Shown here in pieces: positions 25,657 to 34,044 of a stretch of 64,000 bases of DNA. Both the position numbers and the translations under genes were made by a program. Positions within the stretch are counted from its first letter, which is position 1. Each line of letters begins with the position of its first letter. The stretch comes from Paenibacillus_G elgii_A (GTDB taxonomy: Bacteria; Bacillota; Bacilli; Paenibacillales; NBRC-103111): assembly GCA_042219835.1 (NCBI GenBank), contig JBHJMN010000018.1:1-64000 (forward strand), read 5' to 3'. The notes beneath the pieces were generated by a model. It did not search any database. It was not told where the DNA came from and saw only the letters and a list, made by a program, of their open reading frames with translations.

Positions 25657-26043
25657 GGTGTTCAGTCCTTTCTTTTTAACCTAAACAAACCATAGACCAG
25701 AAAGTCGATTATTCCAAGAGACGATAGAGCTTGTTTTATTGAATATAAGCCCTAAAGGGATATATTTTGATGTTATGGGTAAAATTATAAATTCGCTAGA
25801 CCTCTCGATGATTGAGTTCTTTAGTTATATCCAGCCTAGCGAGTGGAAAGGGAAGTGAATCTAACACTCGAAGAAATTGTGAACAAGCTCCGAAGCAGAA
25901 GTGTGAACGAACAAAAGAGGGTACTGAAGGTCATAAGTGCTATGCTGGATGACCTATTGGATTGAGCAATTGGAAATATTTTGGTTTCAAGACCGAGAAA
26001 GTTATTCTTCGGCTTAGTAATGTTGCATAACAAGGGTGAAATC
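25657..26043. other. Spacer with possible decayed gene
   Basis: Mostly non-coding by inspection. It contains a 36-codon GTG frame (25855-25965), listed separately. No terminator or repeat recognised before the TA promoter. Confidence 0.35.
25855..25965 (+). CDS. Possible 36-residue helical peptide or XRE-protein tail remnant
   Basis: GTG preceded by GGAAAGGGAA. It reads VNLTLEEIVNKLRSRSVNEQ then KRVLKVISAMLDDLLD: a leucine-rich amphipathic helix pair like the C-terminal tails of XRE-type regulators. It could be a small protein or the 3' end of a decayed gene. Low confidence. Confidence 0.3.
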   Translation: MNLTLEEIVNKLRSRSVNEQKRVLKVISAMLDDLLD

Positions 26044-26090
26044 TTGACTTTTTTATAACATATATGTTATATTAATAACGTAAACGTTAT
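26044..26090 (+). promoter_or_regulatory. Promoter and twin operators of the HigBA-like operon
   Basis: TTGACT (26044-26049) and TATATT (26068-26073), 18 bp apart. Two 16-bp palindromes flank and overlap the -10: ATAACATATATGTTAT (26055-26070, perfect) and ATAACGTAAACGTTAT (26075-26090, 7-bp arms). They share ATAAC-N6-GTTAT and are centred 20 bp apart (two helical turns), as expected for cooperative binding by the antitoxin. Confidence 0.75.
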
Positions 26091-26123
26091 CGCGAGGTAA
26101 CGTGAAAAATAAGGGGCGATCCT

Positions 26124-26486
26124 ATGTACAAGATTCATTTCTACGAGGATGCCCGCGAAAACTGCCCATTCGGAAACTTCATTGCTGAGCTGGACCAACG
26201 AGCCGAGACGGACAAACGAGCAGCACAACTGCTTAAAAAAGTCTACTATTGTCTTGAAATCCTCAAGGAAGGTGGAACCCGAGCTGGTGAAAAATTCACT
26301 AAGCACATTGACGGGAAACTCTGGGAGCTCCGTCCAGGGGATCACCGTGTGTTTTTCTTTTTGTGGAACGGCAATTATTTTGTACTCTTACATACTTTCC
26401 GCAAAGAGACGAAAAAAACACCACCGGAGGAAATCGAAAAAGCAAAGCGTGAAATGGAAGATTGGGTTAGTAGAAACGGGCATTGA
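26124..26486 (+). CDS. RelE/HigB-type toxin (Gp49-like family)
   Basis: 120 residues. KIHFYEDARENCPFGNFIAE and KLWELRPGDHRVFFFLWNG are typical of the phage Gp49-like/HigB branch of RelE-fold toxins, followed by the HTFRKETKKTPPEEIEKAKR motif that closes the family. Such toxins cleave mRNA at the ribosome. It is the first gene in the toxin-first layout, with an XRE antitoxin downstream, and the promoter has twin palindromes. Confidence 0.85.
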   Translation: MYKIHFYEDARENCPFGNFIAELDQRAETDKRAAQLLKKVYYCLEILKEGGTRAGEKFTKHIDGKLWELRPGDHRVFFFLWNGNYFVLLHTFRKETKKTPPEEIEKAKREMEDWVSRNGH

Positions 26487-26704
26487 GGGGTTTGATCCCC
26501 TCCCTCTTCTCCGGAGGTTACGTAAAATGAATCGAGAAAGGACAGAATAGAGAGGAAGGTGATACCTGTGGCCTAATGGAATGTAAAAATTAAAAATCGA
26601 CGTAGAACCGATCATGATGCAGAATAGCTTCACTCAGAATTAAACTTTTTAATCAACCATTTCGAAACACCAACAATTATTAGCCAAAAGCAGGTGAAAA
26701 CTTT

Positions 26705-26998
26705 ATGAAAAGTTGGGACGATGTGAAACAAACGCTCTCGTCGATCCCGGAGGAAGAACAGCACGCAATTGATTTCACCGCAAAAATCGTGGCAAAAATC
26801 ATCATTCGGCGCAAGGATCTGGGCTGGACTCAAGCCCAACTCGCCGAAGCTGCAGGACTTAAACAATCTGCAGTCGCACGGATCGAGAGCGCGAATTCTA
26901 TTCCGAGAATTGATACATTACAAAAACTTGCGAAAGCTGTAGGCATGAAAATTGATGTGGTCATAGATGAACAAGCCGCCGCACTGGCCTACGCTTAA
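26705..26998 (+). CDS. XRE-family antitoxin (HigA-like)
   Basis: 97 residues. A helix-turn-helix spans residues about 40-95 (LGWTQAQLAEAAGLKQSAVA, RIESANSIPRIDTLQKLAKA). The N-terminal half would wrap the toxin. Its ATG follows AGGTG. The gene begins 218 nt after the toxin stop, wider than the usual overlap or few-nt gap, and the gap contains no gene I can support. A strong terminator follows directly. Confidence 0.85.
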   Translation: MKSWDDVKQTLSSIPEEEQHAIDFTAKIVAKIIIRRKDLGWTQAQLAEAAGLKQSAVARIESANSIPRIDTLQKLAKAVGMKIDVVIDEQAAALAYA

Positions 26999-27002
26999 TG
27001 AC

Positions 27003-27034
27003 AAATCCTCCGTTTAGTAAACGGAGGATTTTCG
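27003..27034 (+). terminator. Terminator of the toxin-antitoxin operon
   Basis: A 14-bp AAATCCTCCGTTTA/TAAACGGAGGATTT stem with one-base loop and a TTTT tail. Confidence 0.85.
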
Positions 27035-27139
27035 TTTCTGCAGCCGGGGCTGCTTCTTTGCTAATCATCCTCTTTTGTATGATACAATAATAAGTTGATA
27101 GTCCTTTTTATTAAAAATTCAAACTAGGATGATGATCCA

Positions 27140-27823
27140 TTGAACATTTTACTTGTGGAAGATGATAAAACTATCGCGTCCGGCCTTGAGTATTCTCTAC
27201 AGCAAGACCAGTTTTCTACGGTTCTGTGCCATGATGTCGCATCTGCGAAAAAGGTCATAGCCGAGCAGTTGGATCAGTTCGCTTTATGTCTGTTCGATTT
27301 GACGCTGCCGGATGGAAGCGGGTACGAATTGTGTAAAATGGTGAAGGAGCAAAGCGATATTCCTGTTATTTTCCTGACAGCCGTTGATGATGAAGTCAAT
27401 GTCGTGATGGGGCTTGATATGGGAGCCGATGATTATATTACGAAGCCTTTTCGAATTCGCGAGCTGCTCTCACGGATAAAATCGGTTCTGCGAAGATATC
27501 AGAAGCAGCCGCAGGCCAAAGCCATCATCGAAGTAGATGCTATCCAGATCAATACACTTGAAGGTAAGGTATATAAACATGGCGATGAAATTCCACTGAC
27601 GGCTTTGGAGTACCGCTTATTGCTGATTTTCGCGAACCATATCGGGCAGATCCTCTCCAGAAATCAGCTTTTGGAACAAATTTGGGATGTGGCCGGGGAT
27701 TTCGTCAACGACAATACGCTAACGGTGTACATTAAAAGGCTGAGGGAAAAACTAGAGGATGATCCGAAAGATCCAACGTTCATTAAAACCGTACGCGGTT
27801 TAGGATATAAGGTCGGTGAGTAG
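27140..27823 (+). CDS. OmpR-family response regulator (BceR-like)
   Basis: 227 residues with a receiver domain (acidic pair in ILLVEDDKT, phospho-acceptor Asp53 in CLFDLTLPDG, Lys in DDYITKPF) and a winged-helix output (residues about 130-225, ending IKTVRGLGYKVGE). The kinase gene starts one base after its stop, and the ABC transporter genes follow. Its likely binding site is the triple GTCACT repeat ahead of the ATPase gene. Confidence 0.92.
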   Translation: MNILLVEDDKTIASGLEYSLQQDQFSTVLCHDVASAKKVIAEQLDQFALCLFDLTLPDGSGYELCKMVKEQSDIPVIFLTAVDDEVNVVMGLDMGADDYITKPFRIRELLSRIKSVLRRYQKQPQAKAIIEVDAIQINTLEGKVYKHGDEIPLTALEYRLLLIFANHIGQILSRNQLLEQIWDVAGDFVNDNTLTVYIKRLREKLEDDPKDPTFIKTVRGLGYKVGE

Positions 27824-27824
27824 C

Positions 27825-28826
27825 ATGCTGCGTAATCGTGAGATCCGCCTCGTCCTTTTGTTGATGTGCACGATAAGTCTGGTTATGCTTGCAGCCGCGG
27901 CTTTTTTTTCGCTCGCTGCCGTGGTCCTCGTTCTAATGACTTCCATTTTGCTCATTGGCTGCAGCCTCCTGTTTACGAGATTGAGATATCAAGAGATTGA
28001 GAAGTTGTCCGGCTATTTGCGGCGTATTAGCGGCGGCGACTATTCCCTTGACGTCCGGGATAATCGGGAAGGGGAATTCAGCATTCTGAAAAATACGATG
28101 TATAAAGTAACCGTCACGCTGTCGGAGCAGAGCGCCCTTTTGCATAAAGACAAAATCCATCTTACCGACGCAATTTCGGATATATCCCATCAGCTTAAAG
28201 CGCCTCTAACCTCCATGATGGTCATGGCCGACTTATTGGACGACGCCAAGCTCCCTGAAGCGAAAAGAACGGAATTTACGCGTAATATTCGTATTCAGCT
28301 CGAACGGCTGGATTGGCTTGTTTCTTCGTTATTGAAGCTTTCGAAAATCGACGCAGGCGCCGTACAGTTCAAGAAAGATCATGTCAGGGTGACCAAGCTT
28401 ATTGAAAAAGCGTTACAGCCCGTTCTCATTCCGATAGACATCAAAGAACAGACGATTTCGGTAACGGGCGATGACAGCGTCTCATTTCTAGGCGATCTGA
28501 ATTGGACAACCGAAGCGGTAATCAATATTTTAAAAAACGGTGTGGAGCATACGCAAGCAGGCGGAACCATCGCGATTTCCTTTTCGGAGAACCCGCTATT
28601 TACGGAGATTAGGATTGAAGATAATGGCAAAGGCATCTCCAAGGAAGAGATCCCTCATATTTTCAAACGTTTTTATAAAGGAAAGAGTGCCGGCGAGGGC
28701 AGCAGCGGCATCGGTCTCTCGCTGGCTCACAGCATTATAACGAAGCAGAATGGAGACATAGAGGTCCAGAGTGAACCCCATAAGGGAACCCAATTTCGGA
28801 TTCGCTTCTACAAGCAAGTCGTTTAA
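27825..28826 (+). CDS. Intramembrane-sensing histidine kinase (BceS-like)
   Basis: 333 residues from an ATG one base after the regulator stop, with GGTGAG as its ribosome site. Two adjacent membrane helices (about 8-28 and 30-48) leave almost no extracellular loop, as in intramembrane-sensing kinases that listen to ABC transporters. HAMP-like linker, then the H-box DAISDISHQLKAPLTSM, the N-box (INILKNGVEH) and the G-boxes (DNGKGIS, GIGLSLAHSI). Confidence 0.9.
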   Translation: MLRNREIRLVLLLMCTISLVMLAAAAFFSLAAVVLVLMTSILLIGCSLLFTRLRYQEIEKLSGYLRRISGGDYSLDVRDNREGEFSILKNTMYKVTVTLSEQSALLHKDKIHLTDAISDISHQLKAPLTSMMVMADLLDDAKLPEAKRTEFTRNIRIQLERLDWLVSSLLKLSKIDAGAVQFKKDHVRVTKLIEKALQPVLIPIDIKEQTISVTGDDSVSFLGDLNWTTEAVINILKNGVEHTQAGGTIAISFSENPLFTEIRIEDNGKGISKEEIPHIFKRFYKGKSAGEGSSGIGLSLAHSIITKQNGDIEVQSEPHKGTQFRIRFYKQVV

Positions 28827-28836
28827 CCAGGGCTAA

Positions 28837-28891
28837 GTGACTAGACTGTCACTTTCAAGTCACTGTAAAGTCACTTCGGGGAGATATACTA
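28837..28891 (+). promoter_or_regulatory. Triple 11-bp-phased GTCACT repeats and promoter of the ABC operon
   Basis: GTCACT at 28849, 28860 and 28871, exactly 11 bp apart. An inverted AGTGAC lies at 28837-28842. TATACT (28886-28891) is a good -10 without a recognisable -35; the second and third repeats occupy the -35 zone. This fits activation by an OmpR-type regulator, presumably the one encoded just upstream. Confidence 0.65.
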
Positions 28892-28922
28892 AATCCATCG
28901 ACAAACGGTTGGAGGGTTCAGC

Positions 28923-29606
28923 ATGGAAATTCTGAGGATTGAACATCTGTCTAAAGTGTATGGAAAAGGCGACACGGCGGTAAAAGCGCTTGATGACGTC
29001 TCCTTCTCGGTAGACAAAGGGGAGTTCGTCGCCATCATCGGTCCGTCCGGATCGGGGAAGTCGACGCTTTTGCATATGCTAGGCGGTGTAGATAAACCGA
29101 CAAGCGGAAAAGTATTTGTGGACCGTACGGACATGTACAGTCTGGACGAAACGCAGCTGGCGGTTTTTAGACGTAGACAGATCGGTTTGATTTATCAGTT
29201 CTACAATCTTATTCCGATTTTAACAGTTGAAGAAAATATCCAGCTGCCGCTCTTGCTCGATCAGCATAAGGTGGACCGGAAACAGTTTGAGGATATTGTG
29301 AAGACGCTGAATTTGCAAAACCGCTTGAATCATCTGCCCAATCAGCTTTCCGGCGGCCAACAGCAGCGGGTCTCGATCGGCAGAGCGTTGATGAATCAGC
29401 CCGCGATCATCCTGGCAGACGAACCGACCGGGAATCTGGACAGTAAAAACGGCAGCGAAATCATTGACTTATTGAAAATGTTCAACAAAAGCTTGCATCA
29501 GACGCTGATCATGATCACCCATGACGAACGAATTGCTTTGCAAGCCGACAGAATTATCGCCATTGAAGATGGGAAGATTGCCAAAGACGAGGTCATTCGG
29601 CCATGA
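28923..29606 (+). CDS. ABC transporter ATPase (MacB/LolD-type)
   Basis: 227 residues. Walker A IGPSGSGKSTLLHML (about residues 38-52), Q-loop IGLIYQFYNLIP, signature LSGGQQQRVSIGRAL, Walker B ILADEPTGNLDS, and the switch His in LIMITHDERIA. It partners the dual-FtsX permease, whose start overlaps its end by 4 nt (ATGA). This ATPase family drives antimicrobial-peptide export or detoxification and lipoprotein release by mechanotransmission. Confidence 0.94.
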   Translation: MEILRIEHLSKVYGKGDTAVKALDDVSFSVDKGEFVAIIGPSGSGKSTLLHMLGGVDKPTSGKVFVDRTDMYSLDETQLAVFRRRQIGLIYQFYNLIPILTVEENIQLPLLLDQHKVDRKQFEDIVKTLNLQNRLNHLPNQLSGGQQQRVSIGRALMNQPAIILADEPTGNLDSKNGSEIIDLLKMFNKSLHQTLIMITHDERIALQADRIIAIEDGKIAKDEVIRP

Positions 29607-32167
29607 ACATTATCCATAAGCTAACGCTCCGACATTTAATGAAAAATAAGAAGCAAACGCTGGTGACCGTGATCGGAGTTATGATTTCCGTGGCCATGGT
29701 GACGGCGGTTATCACGCTTGGCTCCTCTTTTCTGGTGTTAATGCAAAAGCAAACGATTCAAGAGTATGGAGAATGGCATGTCCTGTACAAAAACGTCAAC
29801 AAAGATCAGCTCGAAGCGATCAAACAGGATACGGCAACCCAACAATTAATAACTTCCAAGGAACGCGGCTATGCCCTGTTGTCAGGAAGCCAAAATATCA
29901 ACAAGCCTTATTTGTTCATTAAAGCGTTTAATGCCCAAGGCTTTAAAAACTTCCCTATTGCATTGAGTGAAGGGCGTCTGCCTCAACAAGCGAATGAGAT
30001 CGTCCTTTCGGAAGCTATCGCCACGAACGCCAAAGTCACCTACCGGATCGGCGATCGTTTAAACCTTAATGTCGGGCAGCGTTCGAATCCTGCCATTCCC
30101 GGCGATACGGACTTTAATCAAAATAAACCATTACTAATCTTCAACGGGACTAGCGCGGAAACCTTAATTCATACAACAACCGAAACGTATACCGTTGTAG
30201 GCTTTATTAAACGTCCTTCGTGGGAGCAGACGTGGGCGCCGGGGTATACCGCCCTTACCTATGTAGACGAGAACATGCTGGACACCAACAAAACCGTTGA
30301 TGCGAGCGTGGTCCTCAAGAAGGTTGATGGGACTGTATTTGCTCATGCCGATGACTTGTCCACTAAAAACAACATCAGCTCGTTTAAAACGAATGAGTCT
30401 CTATTGCGTTATTATGGCGTCATGGGTGGCGGGTTAGGCGAAACCTATAATGCGCTATTCGTCATTGTGGTGCTTGTTATTGGCATTGGCTCCATTTCCT
30501 TAATCTACAATGCTTTTGCAATTTCCGTCTCGGAACGGTCGCGTTATCTAGGGATGCTGTCGAGTGTTGGCGCAACGAGAAGGCAGAAGAGAAATTCGGT
30601 ATTTTTTGAGGGAGCGGTGATTGGCGTCATTAGTATTCCCTTAGGCGTCATCTGCGGATTGATTGGGATCGGCATTACCTTTCGCTTCATTAACTCGATG
30701 CTCGAAGCTGCAATCGGCGTTACGGAAAAGCTGACGTTGGTCGTTACGCCTTCATCGCTCGCCATGACGTGTCTGATCTCGATCGTCACGATATTCATTT
30801 CAACGTATCTCCCGGCGCAGAAAGCATCTAAAATTTCTGCTATCGACGCGATTCGGCAAACCATGGATATTAAGCTGACGGGGAAAACAGTGAAAACCTC
30901 GAAGCTGGTCCAACGGTTATTCGGCATTGAAGCGGAATTCGGATTAAAAAATTTAAAAAGAAACAAACGCAGGTATTACGCTACGGTCTTTTCACTTGTC
31001 ATTAGTATCGTGCTGTTTCTATCCGTGTCCTTCTTCACTTCCAACCTGCAGAAATCGCTTGGCGTCTCCCAAAAAGGCTATAACTATGATATCGGGGTAT
31101 ACAAGAACGGTGAAGTGTCGACGCTCGATGAGCGTTTGGTGAAATCGATTGTGTCGTTGGAGGGCATTACGGACTACAGCCTGATTCAACAGTGGTCCGG
31201 CGTCTTCACTAGGGTTGCAGAGAAGTCCATTCCTGAAGGGGCGAAACCCCCTTGGGATCTTGATCAGGGGTGGTATAAATACCATCTACAAGTAAATGCT
31301 TTAAGTGAAGACAAGCTGAAAGCCTATGCCCAAAAGGTCGGCACCGAGTACGCCAAGCTAACGAATCCCGCTCACCCAACCGCCATATTGATTGATGTCA
31401 TGTCATATAGAGATAAAAAGGACAAAATTATCGAAACGAGAGGTATTCATGGCCGGGCAGGGGAAATGCTTGATCTCGTCTCCGCGGATTCTAATGAGGA
31501 ATCGGTCAGTAAAGTGGAGCTTGCCGCGGTAACCGATCAATTCCCGATGGGACTTGTTCGAAGCAGCTTTGAAGTTCATCTTGTTGTATCTGAACCGGTC
31601 TTCGACCAGTTAATGAAAAAAAGTAAGGACAAAGCGAATTCGGGACTTTACCTGAACAGTAAAGATCCTTTGAAAACACAGCAAGACATCGAAGAAATGA
31701 AGGAAGAGCTAGCTGTCAGGAACTTATTTCAAGAAAGACAGCGCTCTGAACAAAAGATCTTGTTAATGTCCGTATTTGTTTATGGTTTTGTGGCATTAAT
31801 TACGGCGGTTTCGATGGCGAATATTCTCAACACGATTTCGACGAGCGTTGCCCTTCGCAAACGGGAATTTGCGATGTTGAGATCAGTGGGGATGACGCCG
31901 AAAAGCTTTAATAAAATGATGAACTATGAAAGCATCTTTTATGGAATCAAGGCCCTAACTTATGGGCTTCCGATCAGCGCAGTGATTATGGTATTGATCT
32001 ACCGAGCCTTCAGCTACAGTTTTTCGTACGGTTTCAACGTGCCATGGACCAGTATTCTGTATGTGATTGCGGCCGTATTTGTTATCGTGAGCTTGTCCAT
32101 GTATTACGCCAGCATAAAAGTAAAAAAGGCAAACATTATTGATGCTTTGAAGCAGGAGAATCTATAG
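29603..32167 (+). CDS. ABC transporter permease with two FtsX domains
   Basis: 854 residues. One N-terminal helix (about 21-43), a first extracellular domain, and FtsX domain 1 (about 285-415: LIYNAFAISVSERSRYLGML, SSVGATRRQK). A second helix (about 465-490), a large extracellular domain (490-715), then FtsX domain 2 (720-850: ISTSVALRKREFAMLRSVGM). This MacB/LolC-like duplicated layout is longer than the usual BceB permease (about 650). With the upstream kinase lacking a sensor loop, it is probably a self-sensing resistance module. Substrate unknown. Confidence 0.88.
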   Translation: MNIIHKLTLRHLMKNKKQTLVTVIGVMISVAMVTAVITLGSSFLVLMQKQTIQEYGEWHVLYKNVNKDQLEAIKQDTATQQLITSKERGYALLSGSQNINKPYLFIKAFNAQGFKNFPIALSEGRLPQQANEIVLSEAIATNAKVTYRIGDRLNLNVGQRSNPAIPGDTDFNQNKPLLIFNGTSAETLIHTTTETYTVVGFIKRPSWEQTWAPGYTALTYVDENMLDTNKTVDASVVLKKVDGTVFAHADDLSTKNNISSFKTNESLLRYYGVMGGGLGETYNALFVIVVLVIGIGSISLIYNAFAISVSERSRYLGMLSSVGATRRQKRNSVFFEGAVIGVISIPLGVICGLIGIGITFRFINSMLEAAIGVTEKLTLVVTPSSLAMTCLISIVTIFISTYLPAQKASKISAIDAIRQTMDIKLTGKTVKTSKLVQRLFGIEAEFGLKNLKRNKRRYYATVFSLVISIVLFLSVSFFTSNLQKSLGVSQKGYNYDIGVYKNGEVSTLDERLVKSIVSLEGITDYSLIQQWSGVFTRVAEKSIPEGAKPPWDLDQGWYKYHLQVNALSEDKLKAYAQKVGTEYAKLTNPAHPTAILIDVMSYRDKKDKIIETRGIHGRAGEMLDLVSADSNEESVSKVELAAVTDQFPMGLVRSSFEVHLVVSEPVFDQLMKKSKDKANSGLYLNSKDPLKTQQDIEEMKEELAVRNLFQERQRSEQKILLMSVFVYGFVALITAVSMANILNTISTSVALRKREFAMLRSVGMTPKSFNKMMNYESIFYGIKALTYGLPISAVIMVLIYRAFSYSFSYGFNVPWTSILYVIAAVFVIVSLSMYYASIKVKKANIIDALKQENL

Positions 32168-32201
32168 AATACGGCCAAGCGCGGAGGGAAGGAAGAATAT
32201 G

Positions 32202-32239
32202 AAACACCAGGTTGCGGGCCCGCATGCTAGGTGTTTATA
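32202..32239. terminator. Hairpin between convergent genes
   Basis: AAACACC/GGTGTTT outer stem enclosing the palindrome GCGGGCCCGC. It overlaps the stop of the minus-strand repeat protein. T-runs are short, so the terminator call is moderate. Confidence 0.45.
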
Positions 32240-33278
32240 CTTTAATGTTCCTTATTTTCGTAAATTCATCATCAATTAAATTCGTTAATTCGATGAATTT
32301 AATCTGTTCATCGATTTGCGCTAATACTGCTGAAGCTTCCTCCAGCTGTTGGACAAGGTTATTATATACGTTAATTTGAAGCCTGCTCTCTGTAACTTCA
32401 ATATTGTCCAATTGTTTTTCCAAAGATAAGGGAATCATGGCTGCGGAATCTATGTTTTGACTTAAAACTGGCTGATACGGCTGTTCATAAGCAATAAACG
32501 AAGCCGGAATATTGCTAGGAACCTGAATATAAGAAAAAGGCTGCACCGTGCTTTTGTTTTTGGTATCGACTTTAGGCGTAACAGCTTGCACGGTGGTTTT
32601 AACTTTGGCATCGGCCTTAGGCGTAACAGGCTGTACGGTAGTTTTAGCTTTAACATCGGCCTTAGGGGTAACAGGTTGCACGGTAGTTTTAGCTTTGGTA
32701 TTGGCTTTAGGCGTAACAGGTTGCACGGTGGTTTTAGCTTTAGCATCGACCTTAGGCGTAACAGGCTGTACGGTAGTTTTAGCTTTAGCATCGACCTTGG
32801 GCGTAACAGGCTGTACGGTGGTTTTAGCTTTAGCATCGACCTTAGGCGTAACAGGCTGTATGGTAATTTTAGCTTTGGCATCGGCCTTAGGCGTAACAGG
32901 CTGTACGGTAGTTTTAGCTTTGGTATCGACCATAGGCGTAACAGGCTGCACGGTAGTTTTAGCTTTGGCATCGGCTTTAGGCGTTACTGCCTGCACGTTG
33001 CTTTTTGCCTTATCTTCCCGTATATCGGGAACAACTTGAAGGTGGCTTCTTTTTTTATCCGGCTCAGTATTACTACGAGCAATACTTTTTGTTTCTTCGA
33101 AAGGGTAAAGCTCCTGAGCCGCTTCTATACTCGCCGCTTCCTTCAAGTGATGAGGATGCTCCCCATGAGAATGGTCCTCGTGATCGGCTAATTGCTTGGC
33201 GAAGCCTCTCAAGAAAATAATGCCTATGACAACAGCAATCATGATAAAGATAAAAGCTGTAATTAACATCCCATTCAT
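32235..33278 (-). CDS. Membrane-anchored protein with ten 15-residue tandem repeats
   Basis: 347 residues. One N-terminal helix (MLITAFIFIMIAVVIGIIFL), then a His-rich charged stretch (ADHEDHSHGEHPHHLKEAA), a linker, and about ten units of consensus KAKTTVQPVTPKVDA (residues about 92-246), then a helical C-terminus ending in coiled-coil-like LVQQLEEASAVLAQIDEQI. AAGGGGA precedes the ATG. The repeat is a lysine/proline/threonine spacer, perhaps spanning the cell wall. No catalytic domain. A Q/N-rich gene lies upstream on the same strand. Function unknown. Confidence 0.75.
   Translation of the reverse strand: MNGMLITAFIFIMIAVVIGIIFLRGFAKQLADHEDHSHGEHPHHLKEAASIEAAQELYPFEETKSIARSNTEPDKKRSHLQVVPDIREDKAKSNVQAVTPKADAKAKTTVQPVTPMVDTKAKTTVQPVTPKADAKAKITIQPVTPKVDAKAKTTVQPVTPKVDAKAKTTVQPVTPKVDAKAKTTVQPVTPKANTKAKTTVQPVTPKADVKAKTTVQPVTPKADAKVKTTVQAVTPKVDTKNKSTVQPFSYIQVPSNIPASFIAYEQPYQPVLSQNIDSAAMIPLSLEKQLDNIEVTESRLQINVYNNLVQQLEEASAVLAQIDEQIKFIELTNLIDDEFTKIRNIKV
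32540..33002 (-). repeat. 45-bp tandem repeat array (about 10 units)
   Basis: In-frame 45-bp units encoding KAKTTVQPVTPKVDA variants. Because 45 is a multiple of 3, the other frames also stay open and give spurious long antisense frames. Units differ at a few positions (A/V, D/N, K/M), so they are diverged but aligned. Confidence 0.9.
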
Positions 33279-33354
33279 TTCCCCTTCGTATTCGACGTTC
33301 TCTTAAAAAGAGGGTTACGCCGCAACGCAACCCGCATAAGTGCAGAAGGAATGA

Positions 33355-33834
33355 TTAGTGAGTTTGGTTCATATTGAAGCTGCTTTGGTTGAAGCTTTGT
33401 TGATTCATTTGATTCTGTTGATTCTGTTGATTTTGTTGGTTCTGCTGATTCATTTGATTCGCTTGCTGTTGAGATTGTTGGATCAGCTGCTGCATTTGGC
33501 TCAGCATTTGGAACGATTGAACGGTTTGATTCGCTTGGTTCAACGTTTGGTTGGCTTGCTGAATGGATTGTTGAAGCTGTTGAATGGCTTGCTTTTGCTG
33601 GCTTTGCACTTGTTGGTTGAATTGGTTCATTTGGTTGACAAGCTGACCAAGCTGCTGCTGATTTTGATTGGAGCTCGTCGAAGCGGAGCTTTGGGAAGAA
33701 GGATTTTGAACTTGGGTTAAAATCTTTTGGATCTGGTTAAGCTGGTTTTCCAACGGGGTCAACTCACTAGCAACTTCAGCCTTCACCTTATCCGCGATTT
33801 GTTCTTGAGTTACGGCTTCTTTTTTGGTAGTCAT
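33355..33834 (-). CDS. Q/N-rich low-complexity (prion-like) protein
   Basis: 159 residues. Residues 1-45 form a charged helical head (TKKEAVTQEQIADKVKAEVA). From about residue 50 the composition is dominated by Gln and Asn: repeats such as QQSIQQANQTLNQANQT and a QQNQQNQQNQQNQMNQQ tract. No signal peptide. Such compositions occur in prion-like or coat-type assembly proteins, and some spore-coat proteins are Gln-rich, but nothing here proves a role. GGGAGG precedes the ATG. Confidence 0.75.
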   Translation of the reverse strand: MTTKKEAVTQEQIADKVKAEVASELTPLENQLNQIQKILTQVQNPSSQSSASTSSNQNQQQLGQLVNQMNQFNQQVQSQQKQAIQQLQQSIQQANQTLNQANQTVQSFQMLSQMQQLIQQSQQQANQMNQQNQQNQQNQQNQMNQQSFNQSSFNMNQTH

Positions 33835-33986
33835 TGTAATTAGGCCTCCCTAGGAATGAGTGTTGTTCAAAGAACACAACCGTATTGTGCCTTTGTCCTG
33901 AACTCTCTATCCCCCGGGAGACTTTGTTTATAATGGGAAACGTCGCACCTTCCTCATTCTCGCAGTGAACCAAAAACGGCAAATCA

Positions 33987-34034
33987 AAAGGGCCTGTCCG
34001 AGGGTCTAAGAAGACCTTTCGGACAGCGCCCTTT
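33987..34034 (-). terminator. uraA terminator
   Basis: A long stem, AAAGGGCCTGTCCGA with TCGGACAGCGCCCTTT (one bulge) and inner GGTCT/AGACC, followed on the minus strand by TTTTGATTTG. Confidence 0.75.
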
Positions 34035-34044
34035 GCGCGTTTAC

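Noticed and set aside
26486..26530. GGGGTTTGATCCCC near the toxin stop, looking like a tRNA T-arm
   Set aside because: The rest of a tRNA is absent. A simple hairpin at most.
32540..33002. Regular 45-bp repeats resembling a CRISPR array
   Set aside because: Units are contiguous coding repeats without unique spacers, and no cas genes are present.
32548..33191. Long open frames on the plus strand and second minus frame across the 45-bp repeats (163-201 codons)
   Set aside because: They exist only because the repeat unit is a multiple of three, so no frame meets a stop. Low-complexity products, no ribosome sites; the minus-strand membrane protein is the coherent reading.
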